Shown: one piece after another, positions 12,659 through 18,439 of the stretch
Numbering within the stretch: position 1 is the stretch's first letter
How the letters are laid out: every line of letters starts with the position of its first letter
NCBI GenBank assembly: GCA_045631305.1
Contig: JAZQUM010000005.1
Span: 1 to 18,439 of the forward strand
Direction of reading: 5' to 3'
DNA length: 18,439 nucleotides
Source of the DNA: JAZQUM01 sp045631305
GTDB taxonomy: Bacteria; Bacillota; Clostridia; Oscillospirales; Oscillospiraceae
Program-made: the position numbers and the translations under genes
The notes under the pieces: model-generated
Told to the model about the DNA's origin: nothing
What the model saw: the letters and a program-made list of their open reading frames with translations, nothing else
Database searches by the model: none

Positions 12659-14272
12659 TCAAGCGCGCTTGTGGGCGGCTTTCTTTTTGCGCCATTGCAG
12701 CAAAACATATATTCCCATGCCTACCCATGTGGCTGCCAGAATGGCAAGCAGGGCAACGGAGGTAGAGGGGAGAGGACCGAGATCCTGAGATCCTGCCGCA
12801 GAATTTGTGCTGCGCTGGTCAAGGTGGTAGAGGGCATTCATGTCGCTGTATAGGGTTTCGAAATATGCGTCGTTGATCTCTTGTTTACGGTTAACGGACT
12901 TTACCGTGTTTTCGATCAGCTGACCTGCGGCATCGCGAAGAGAGGCAGAGCCGTTGAAAACAGGGGTGACAAAGGTGTTTTCCGTGTTTTCCAGAAGAAG
13001 CTTTGCTGCTTGTAGCTTTACTTCGTAGTAAAGCTGGTTATCTTCACCTTCGCGGCTGAGATAGTCCTGATAAACTTCCGACTGCTGCGCCTTGGAAGTA
13101 ACGGGAACATAGCCTTCCGTCTGGGAGTAGGCAATCTGCACATCGTTGGTGAGAAGATACTGAGCGAAGACCCAGCTGGCCAGAACTTCCTGTCTGTTAT
13201 TCTTATTGAAGACGCATACTGAGGGGCCCTGGCTGATCATCTGGGGATTTTCGGGGTCAAACTGAGGAACGGTCATAACTGCGGTTTCAAACTGCACCAG
13301 CTTGTCTACGGCAATATCGATCAGGGGCGCGTTGCTGCCCATCCAAGTGGCGCCGCCGGTGGAGTCTACAGCGAAGATGCACTGACCGGCATTGAGGAAA
13401 TTGGCGGGATAGCTGGAGACCTTAAAGGTGGAGAAGGCGCCGGTGGCAGTATGGTCTGCGATATTTTCCAGGAAAGACTTTGTGGTGTCGTTAAAGAGCA
13501 AAATTTCGCCCTCTTCAGTGGAATAACCACTACCTTTCTGCTGGGTCATCTGGATCATCATATTGTCCGTAGACTTATAAAGGAAGGGGATCATGACCTT
13601 TTGTCCGTTTACAAGATAGTTGCCGTCGGCATCCTTGGCGGTGGCGGCTTCCGCAACCTCCCACACAAAGTTCCATGTGAGAGTCTCAGGCAGTTCAAAG
13701 CCCAGCTTTTCCACATATGTTTTATTCACATAGCAGGCTTCGGTGGAGCGCATGTAGGGGATAGCATAATAGTTCCCGTCAAAGGCACACTCGGAAAGGA
13801 ACTGGGGGATGATCTCCTCCGTAGTGGGGCCGTCGAAACGCAGCTCGCTGCCGCCAAGACCGTATTTCCCATTGGCAAAAAGTTCGTCCAGAGGGACAAC
13901 ACTGTTTTCGCCTGTGAGATAAGTGGCAATATGGTCTGGGTAAGTGATGCAAACATTGGGGGTGGTGTTGGTGGAGATGTTGGTGATGACATCGTTGTAG
14001 ATCTTACCGTAATCGGTATAGAGACGAAGATTTACCTTGATGTTGGGATACAATGCCTCGAAGCTTGCAATGGTATCTTCGTAGATCGCCACTTGCGTCA
14101 GATTGGTGTCGTTTTTGGCCCAGAAAGTGATCTCGTACTCACGGCTTTCGTCAAATTCCTCGGGCATCACAAAGGGATCCAATCCACGGGAACCGTGACA
14201 GCTGGTGAGAAGAGAGGAGAGGCAGAGAAGGGCTGCAAGGAAGAAAATGCGAAGCTTTTTGAAAAGTTTCAT
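12659..14272 (-). CDS. ABC importer substrate-binding lipoprotein (CUT1/UgpB-like) with C-terminal membrane anchor
   Basis: 537 residues. A signal peptide ends in the lipobox LTSC (Cys25 lipidated). The body has the two-lobe pattern of extracellular solute-binding proteins of the sugar/glycerol-3-phosphate class: YEITFWAKND, FEALYPNIKVNL, then AIPYMRSTEACYVNK, then TLTWNFVWEVAEAA. Unusually, residues about 505-525 (SVALLAILAATWVGMGIYVL) form a membrane segment followed by a basic tail WRKKKAAHKRA. The protein seems anchored at both ends. A linker of about 25 residues precedes the second anchor. The ATG overlaps the upstream permease stop by 4 bases, and GGAGGT lies 8 bases before it. It captures the substrate for the two permeases; the substrate is unknown. 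It is the last gene of the operon, and no terminator is visible after it. Confidence 0.85.
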   Translation of the reverse strand: MKLFKKLRIFFLAALLCLSSLLTSCHGSRGLDPFVMPEEFDESREYEITFWAKNDTNLTQVAIYEDTIASFEALYPNIKVNLRLYTDYGKIYNDVITNISTNTTPNVCITYPDHIATYLTGENSVVPLDELFANGKYGLGGSELRFDGPTTEEIIPQFLSECAFDGNYYAIPYMRSTEACYVNKTYVEKLGFELPETLTWNFVWEVAEAATAKDADGNYLVNGQKVMIPFLYKSTDNMMIQMTQQKGSGYSTEEGEILLFNDTTKSFLENIADHTATGAFSTFKVSSYPANFLNAGQCIFAVDSTGGATWMGSNAPLIDIAVDKLVQFETAVMTVPQFDPENPQMISQGPSVCVFNKNNRQEVLASWVFAQYLLTNDVQIAYSQTEGYVPVTSKAQQSEVYQDYLSREGEDNQLYYEVKLQAAKLLLENTENTFVTPVFNGSASLRDAAGQLIENTVKSVNRKQEINDAYFETLYSDMNALYHLDQRSTNSAAGSQDLGPLPSTSVALLAILAATWVGMGIYVLLQWRKKKAAHKRA

Positions 14273-15132
14273 CCTTTTGTACCTCCTCTCGCAACGCCTT
14301 CCATGATCTTTTTGCGGAAGAGCAGGAAGAGAATGATCAGCGGGATAGAGATGACTACCACCGCTGCCATCATAGCGGGGATATTTTCGCGGCCAAAGCC
14401 GTTTTCACGGATGGACTGGATGCCGTTACTCACCAGGAAATAAGCCTCTTCGTCCGTAACAAGGCGAGGCCAGACATAGCTGTTCCAGCACTCGATGACC
14501 TTGAGGATGGTGACGGTCACCAGAGTGGGGCGGCAGATGGGGACCATGACCGTGAGAAGGTACTTCAGGTCGCTGGTGCCGTCTACCTTAGCGGCATAAT
14601 AAAGCTCGTCAGGGATCTGGGCGAAGTTTTCCTTGAGAAGATAGATGTAAAAGACCGAGGTCACGCTGGGGAGGATTAGACCGGCAAAGGTATTTCGCAG
14701 ATCAAGATCGGTGATGGTGACATAGTTAGTGATGACCACCAGCTCGTTGGGGATCATCATAAGGGCGAGAAAGAGTGTAAAGGCGATATCCTTGCCCTTG
14801 AAATCCAGACGTGCGAAGGCAAAAGCAGCCAGCACAGTGACTATCAGCATCACAGTGGTGGTGACGAGAGTGAAGATCAGCGTGTTAACAAAATAGCCTG
14901 CCAGGGGAACAGCGGTAAAAGCATCCACATAATTTTGCAGCGTGGGGGAAAGGGTGAAAAGCTGGGGAATGTACTCACTGTTGTAAGAACTGTAGGTTTT
15001 CACGCTGGTGAGCACCATCCAGTAAAAGGGGAAGAGCACCATAAGACCCCAGACCGTCAGCAGGGTATAGGTGACGGTTTTGATGCGGCGGTTTTTACGC
15101 AGCGCCGTCTGTTCGATTTTTTCAAAATCCAA
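14269..15132 (-). CDS. ABC importer permease, MalG/UgpE-like (CUT1)
   Basis: 287 residues from a TTG start; GGAGGG is 6 bases upstream and partly overlaps the end of the previous gene. Six membrane segments are apparent, beginning near residue 20 (TYTLLTVWGLMVLFPFYWMV). The EAA loop ELYYAAKVDGTSDLKYL followed by VPICRP contacts the ATPase. The short C terminus is typical of the MalG-type partner. Together with the MalF-type subunit it forms the membrane channel of a carbohydrate-type importer. It is separated by 12 bases from the previous gene and overlaps the next by 4, which shows a single operon. Confidence 0.9.
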   Translation of the reverse strand: MDFEKIEQTALRKNRRIKTVTYTLLTVWGLMVLFPFYWMVLTSVKTYSSYNSEYIPQLFTLSPTLQNYVDAFTAVPLAGYFVNTLIFTLVTTTVMLIVTVLAAFAFARLDFKGKDIAFTLFLALMMIPNELVVITNYVTITDLDLRNTFAGLILPSVTSVFYIYLLKENFAQIPDELYYAAKVDGTSDLKYLLTVMVPICRPTLVTVTILKVIECWNSYVWPRLVTDEEAYFLVSNGIQSIRENGFGRENIPAMMAAVVVISIPLIILFLLFRKKIMEGVARGGTKG

Positions 15133-15146
15133 CGCTATCCCTCCTT
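15130..15146 (-). promoter_or_regulatory. Ribosome binding site and TTG start of the MalG-like permease
   Basis: Minus strand TAAGGAGGG, 6 bases, then TTG at 15132-15130. The TAA of the previous gene is part of the site, so the two genes are probably translationally coupled. Confidence 0.75.
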
Positions 15147-16038
15147 ACGAATAGTGTACATGCTTTTTGCTGACCAGAAGATTGATGCAAGTGATGGTCA
15201 GCACGATAGCAAAGAGGATGATGGCAGCTGCCGAAGCGTAAGAGGGGTAGCCGCCGCTGTTGCCATAAAGCATGTCGTAAACATAGCCCACGATGGTGTT
15301 CATGCCTGCGGCGTTCAAATCGATGCCGAAAAGAGCCACCGCGTCGCTATATGCCTTGAATGCGCCGATAAAGCCTGTGATCACAAGATAAAACACAGTG
15401 GGGGAGATCATAGGCAGAGTGATGCGGGTGAAGATGCGAAGGCGACTGGTACCGTCTACCTTGGCTGCATTGTAATAATTTTGATTCACAGAAGCCAAAG
15501 CGCTGGTGAGGATCAGGATCTTAAAGGGCAGCACGATCCAGATGGTATAGAAGCAAAGTACGAACATTTTTGCCCAGTAAGGACCGCTGATAAAATCAAT
15601 GGGGGCAATACCGAAAACACCTAAGATGAGGTTGGCAAGACCGTTGGTATAAGGTGTTTTCTGGAAGAGGATCATGAATACCAGACCTACGGCCAGCGTG
15701 TTTGTCACATAGGGAAGGAAGTAAACGGTCTGGAAGAGATCCCGAAGCTTTTGGATAGAACTCAGGCCAACGGAGATCAGAAGGCCCAGACCTGTGGAAA
15801 TGGGCACGGTGATGATCACGAGAATGAAGGTGTTCTTGATGGCCTGCAGGAAATAGGGGTCGTGGAGAACATAGGAATAGTTATAAGCGCCCACACCGTG
15901 GTAGCTTTGGGAGGCGAAATTGTAGCCTTCTTCCAAAGAGTAGATCAGGACATCCACCAGGGGATAAACCATGAACACCCCAAGGAAGGCAATGGCCGGC
16001 AGAAGATAGAGCCAGCTTTTCCAACTTTTGTGTTCCAT
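15145..16038 (-). CDS. ABC importer permease, MalF/UgpA-like (CUT1)
   Basis: 297 residues with six membrane segments; the first is LYLLPAIAFLGVFMVYPLVDVLIYSL, the usual opening of UgpA/MalF-type permeases of short form (no large periplasmic loop). The EAA motif is NYYNAAKVDGTSRLRIFTRITLP. It pairs with the MalG-like subunit encoded next. The ATG follows AGAGGTGG closely and lies 11 bases after the stop of the ATPase gene. The C terminus (VSKKHVHYS) is short and basic. The pattern fits sugars, sugar alcohols or glycerophosphodiesters; the sequence does not fix which. Confidence 0.9.
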   Translation of the reverse strand: MEHKSWKSWLYLLPAIAFLGVFMVYPLVDVLIYSLEEGYNFASQSYHGVGAYNYSYVLHDPYFLQAIKNTFILVIITVPISTGLGLLISVGLSSIQKLRDLFQTVYFLPYVTNTLAVGLVFMILFQKTPYTNGLANLILGVFGIAPIDFISGPYWAKMFVLCFYTIWIVLPFKILILTSALASVNQNYYNAAKVDGTSRLRIFTRITLPMISPTVFYLVITGFIGAFKAYSDAVALFGIDLNAAGMNTIVGYVYDMLYGNSGGYPSYASAAAIILFAIVLTITCINLLVSKKHVHYS

Positions 16039-16049
16039 AAGCCACCTCT

Positions 16050-17147
16050 TTATGCGTCAAAGCGGATGCGGCGGCCTGTTTCTTTTTCAAAGAGGAAAAC
16101 TTTGTTGCTCTTGAGAGAGAAGCGGACGGTGGCGCAGGAGGTATCCACCTGATGGTCGGAGCTGACGATGGCGCGGATCTCTGCGTTTTCAGAGAGGGCA
16201 TGGCAGCTGACCACCGTCTTGTCGCGGCCCATAACTTCTACTTCCGTAAGGGTGCAGGTGAGAGGACCGTTATCGTCGGGAATGAAGCCTTCGGGACGGA
16301 TGGCGGCATAAACTTCGCCGTCAGCAATGCCCTTTGCGGACAATACAGATTCTTCGCCGATCATCAGCGCGCCGTCTTTTACTTCGGCGCGGAAAACATT
16401 GATGGGAGGTGTACCCAGGAACTTAGCGACAAAGAGATTGGCAGGTTCATCATAAACTTCCTGAGGCTTGCCGATCTGCTGGATAACGCCGTCTTTCATC
16501 ACAACGATGAGATCGGAGATGCTCATGGCTTCTTCCTGATCGTGGGTGACGAAAACGGTGGTAATGCCGGTTTCACGCTGAATGCGGCGGATCTCCTCGC
16601 GGGTCTGCAGGCGGAGTCTTGCGTCCAGGTTGGAGAGGGGTTCATCCAGAAGAAGGACTCTGGGCATCTTCACCAGAGCGCGGGCAATGGCAACACGCTG
16701 CTGCTGGCCGCCGGACAGTTCTGCGGGCTTGCGGTCCAACAGGTTTTCAATCTGCACAAGGGCTGCAGCTTTGCAGGCGCGTTCAGACATTTCGGCCTTG
16801 GTGAGCTTATCTTTCCCCTTCAGGTTTTCCAAGGGGAACATGATGTTCTGTTTTACGGTAAGGTGAGGATAGAGGGCATAGTTCTGAAACACCATGCCGA
16901 CACCGCGATTTTCGGCGGGAAGCTGGGTTACATCGTCATCACCGAAAAAGATTTTTCCGTCGGTGGGTTTCTGCAGACCGCAGAGCAGGTTCAGTGTGGT
17001 GCTTTTTCCGCAGCCGGAGGGGCCGAGAAGACCAACCAGCGTTCCATCGGGGATCTCAAAATTAAAATGATCCACCGCAATGACATCAGGCTGATTTTTG
17101 CTGCGATTGGGAAAGATTTTGGTCAGATCCTGCAGTATAACTTTCAT
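16050..17147 (-). CDS. ABC importer ATPase, MalK/MsmX/UgpC-like
   Basis: 365 residues. Walker A GPSGCGKST (42-50), Q-loop Q88, signature LSGGQ (144-148), Walker B ending D168-E169 and switch His202 are all intact, so this is an active ATPase. Residues from about 240 to 365 form the regulatory OB/TOBE domains seen in MalK-type proteins. It powers the importer formed with the two downstream permeases. Many Firmicute CUT1 operons lack their own ATPase and share one; here it is the first gene, so it could also serve other importers. AAGGAG is 11 bases before the ATG, a slightly long gap. No regulator or sugar enzyme is in the operon to reveal the substrate. Confidence 0.92.
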   Translation of the reverse strand: MKVILQDLTKIFPNRSKNQPDVIAVDHFNFEIPDGTLVGLLGPSGCGKSTTLNLLCGLQKPTDGKIFFGDDDVTQLPAENRGVGMVFQNYALYPHLTVKQNIMFPLENLKGKDKLTKAEMSERACKAAALVQIENLLDRKPAELSGGQQQRVAIARALVKMPRVLLLDEPLSNLDARLRLQTREEIRRIQRETGITTVFVTHDQEEAMSISDLIVVMKDGVIQQIGKPQEVYDEPANLFVAKFLGTPPINVFRAEVKDGALMIGEESVLSAKGIADGEVYAAIRPEGFIPDDNGPLTCTLTEVEVMGRDKTVVSCHALSENAEIRAIVSSDHQVDTSCATVRFSLKSNKVFLFEKETGRRIRFDA

Positions 17148-17307
17148 GGAATCCGTACTCCTTATCTGGAATTTTATCTATGACTATATTTGGGTATAAT
17201 GGTTGCAGTATATACTTATAATAATACATTTTGATTTTAGCCCAAGTGGCATGGTAAGTCAACGGCTGTACAGGAGAGCGAACCTTTGTGCAGGGGATGG
17301 GGAAAGT
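17148..17307. other. Divergent intergenic region between the importer operon and the Mini-III gene
   Basis: No gene is credible here. Bases 17171-17240 are very AT-rich and contain TATAAT on the plus strand (17195-17200) and a perfect palindrome AGTATATACT (17207-17216). The importer promoter must lie here on the minus strand. TTGGGC with TATTAT 16 bases later is one weak candidate and TATAGT near 17190 another, and I cannot choose between them. The segment 17240-17307 has a partial hairpin TGTACAGG...CCTTTGTGCA but matches no RNA family I recognise. Confidence 0.4.
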
Positions 17308-17336
17308 TTGACTTTATTTTACGGGTGGTTTAAAAT
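17308..17336 (+). promoter_or_regulatory. Promoter of the Mini-III-RqcH operon
   Basis: TTGACT (17308-17313), a 17-base spacer and TAAAAT (17331-17336), 37 bases before the start codon. It also shows that the longer open frame beginning at 17203 is not the true coding start. Confidence 0.75.
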
Positions 17337-17373
17337 ACTTAAGATAACCATGTTTTTGAAACGAGGGAATAGA

Positions 17374-17775
17374 ATGGACTATTTTAATCTGCAGATGACG
17401 GCGGATGAGATCCGCGGTATCAGCAGCATCGGTCTTGCCCATGTGGGAGATGCTGTGTATGAGATTTTGGTGCGTACATGGCTGTGCGCTCACGGAAAGG
17501 AAACGGGGAAGGGTATTCATCGTGCAGCTATTGAGCTGGTGTGTGCCAAAGAGCAGGCCCGCCGTGCAGAGCTGATTTTGCCTGGACTTACAGAAGAAGA
17601 GCAGGCGGTGTTCCGCCGTGGCCGCAACGCGCATGTCCACCGTATCCCCAATAATACCAGCCGCCATGATTACCAGCAGGCTACGGCTTTGGAAGCTCTT
17701 TTAGGCTATTTGTATCTCAATGGCCGCAAGGACCGAATCAATGAATTGTTTCTTATAATGATGGGAGAGGTGTAA
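17374..17775 (+). CDS. mrnC: Mini-ribonuclease III
   Basis: 133 residues from ATG 17374 (GAGGG 6 bases upstream), the standard Mini-III size. It is an RNase III catalytic domain without the double-stranded RNA-binding domain. Motifs: LAHVGDAVYEILVR with Asp26 in the signature helix, FRRGRNA around residue 80, and YQQATALEALLGYLYL with Glu107. In Bacillus subtilis the homologue trims the ends of 23S rRNA precursors. Here it sits upstream of an NFACT gene with a 4-base gap, rather than the cysS-rlmB setting common in Bacilli. The acidic residues expected for metal binding are present. Confidence 0.92.
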   Translation: MDYFNLQMTADEIRGISSIGLAHVGDAVYEILVRTWLCAHGKETGKGIHRAAIELVCAKEQARRAELILPGLTEEEQAVFRRGRNAHVHRIPNNTSRHDYQQATALEALLGYLYLNGRKDRINELFLIMMGEV

Positions 17776-17779
17776 AGCG

Positions 17780-18439
17780 ATGCCGCTTGACGCTATTTGC
17801 CTGCAGGCAGTTACCAATGAATTGAATAGTGAAATTACAGGTCTTCGCATTGAAAAGATCCAACAGCCTTCCCGCGATCAGGTGATTTTGCTTCTGCGGG
17901 GTTCCAAACGTCTTCTGATCAACGCAGGCTCGGGTCAGCCCCGCATTCAGATGACGGAACTTCAGCGGGAAAACCCCGCGTCTCCGCCTATGTTCTGCAT
18001 GCTGCTGCGCAAGCATCTTTCCGGCGGCCGCATTGTGGAACTTAAACAGCAGCCTTTTGAGCGCGTTGTTACCATGGTGATTGATGTCATCGACGAACTG
18101 GGTCAAAACGGACGCCGGTGTCTGATTCTGGAGACCATTGGCCGGCGCGCCAATCTCATTCTTGCTGACGGGGATGGTCGCATTATTGATTGCCTGCGCC
18201 GTGTGGGTGGAGAACTGGGAGATGAGCGGCAGATCCTGCCGGGACTTTTCTATCGTTTGCCGCCGGCACCGGATAAACGTTGCCTTACGGAAACGGATGA
18301 AGAATGTTTCTTTTACCTGATTTCCCGTGATGGCGGCGAAAAGCGGGTGGAAAGCTTTTTGCTGGATACTTTCATGGGTTTCTCTCCGCTGGTGGCGCGT
18401 GAGCTGGCGTTCCGTGCCGCCGGTGAAAGTGATGTGCGC
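17780..18439 (+). CDS. rqcH: NFACT-family protein, RqcH/Rqc2 homologue (5' part, runs off the window)
   Basis: The first 220 codons, open to the window edge. The ATG follows GGGAGAGG and lies 4 bases after the Mini-III stop. The NFACT-N domain is clear: MPLDAICLQAVTNEL at the start, GLRIEKIQQPSRDQVILLL, PRIQMTE, then NPASPPMFCMLLRKHLSGG, QPFERVV, and ETIGRRANLILAD. In Firmicutes RqcH binds stalled 50S subunits carrying peptidyl-tRNA and adds C-terminal alanine tails that mark the nascent chain for degradation. Older names are fibronectin-binding protein FbpA or YloA. The Cys count is somewhat high. The C-terminal coiled coil and NFACT-R domains lie outside the window. Confidence 0.92.
   Translation, partial: MPLDAICLQAVTNELNSEITGLRIEKIQQPSRDQVILLLRGSKRLLINAGSGQPRIQMTELQRENPASPPMFCMLLRKHLSGGRIVELKQQPFERVVTMVIDVIDELGQNGRRCLILETIGRRANLILADGDGRIIDCLRRVGGELGDERQILPGLFYRLPPAPDKRCLTETDEECFFYLISRDGGEKRVESFLLDTFMGFSPLVARELAFRAAGESDVR

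Noticed and set aside
17203..17373. 57-residue extension of Mini-III
   Set aside because: It overlaps the promoter at 17308-17336, and the family begins at the MDYFNLQ start.
1..18439. CRISPR arrays, insertion sequences or phage genes
   Set aside because: No regularly spaced repeats, transposase or integrase motifs were seen; the tRNA duplication is the only trace of possible mobility.

Overview
The window looks like chromosome from a low-to-mid-GC anaerobic Firmicute, most likely a gut-type Clostridia (Oscillospiraceae or Lachnospiraceae-like). Supporting signs are strong AGGAGG-type ribosome binding sites, many U-tailed intrinsic terminators, TTGACA/TATAAT-like promoters, a MarR plus heterodimeric ABC exporter unit, an ECF sigma/anti-sigma pair, a Mini-III/NFACT pair typical of Firmicutes, and an oxygen-sensitive 4-hydroxybutyryl-CoA dehydratase. 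The genus cannot be fixed from the sequence alone.

Layout, left to right: (1) 1-258, the 3' end of a thiamine-diphosphate dehydrogenase E1 beta subunit and its terminator. (2) 284-4578, a MarR regulator overlapping two ABC half-exporter genes, with a promoter, a dyad operator candidate and a terminator. The two ATPase domains differ in the way expected of a heterodimer with one degenerate ATP site. (3) 4590-5935, a FabG-like reductase and a FabZ-like dehydratase transcribed divergently from back-to-back promoters. (4) 5944-8162, an ECF sigma factor and a membrane-anchored putative anti-sigma protein, overlapping by 4 bases and preceded by an ECF-type promoter. (5) 8165-9694, a GltS-type sodium/glutamate symporter on the minus strand. 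(6) 9702-10014, a tRNA-Val(GAC) gene, with an exact 26-bp copy of its 3' end 160 bp away and a palindrome-rich insert between. (7) 10073-11738, an AbfD-type 4-hydroxybutyryl-CoA dehydratase as a single-gene unit with all expected cluster and catalytic residues. (8) 11808-12656, a lipoprotein of unknown function with two similar halves. (9) 12659-17147, a four-gene minus-strand operon for a CUT1-type ABC importer (ATPase, two permeases, binding protein). (10) 17148-18439, an intergenic control region, then Mini-III and the first 220 codons of an NFACT/RqcH protein.

The parts are mostly small independent units closed by terminators. Plausible functional links are export under MarR control, envelope stress sensing by the sigma/anti-sigma pair, glutamate uptake near an enzyme used in 4-aminobutyrate or succinate fermentation to butyrate (an inference from proximity only), and a ribosome maturation/rescue pair. 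The least ordinary item is the tRNA-Val 3'-end duplication at 9736-9921, which has the geometry of a very small site-specific insertion. Several starts were moved to TTG or GTG codons because a ribosome binding site, a promoter or the family length required it.
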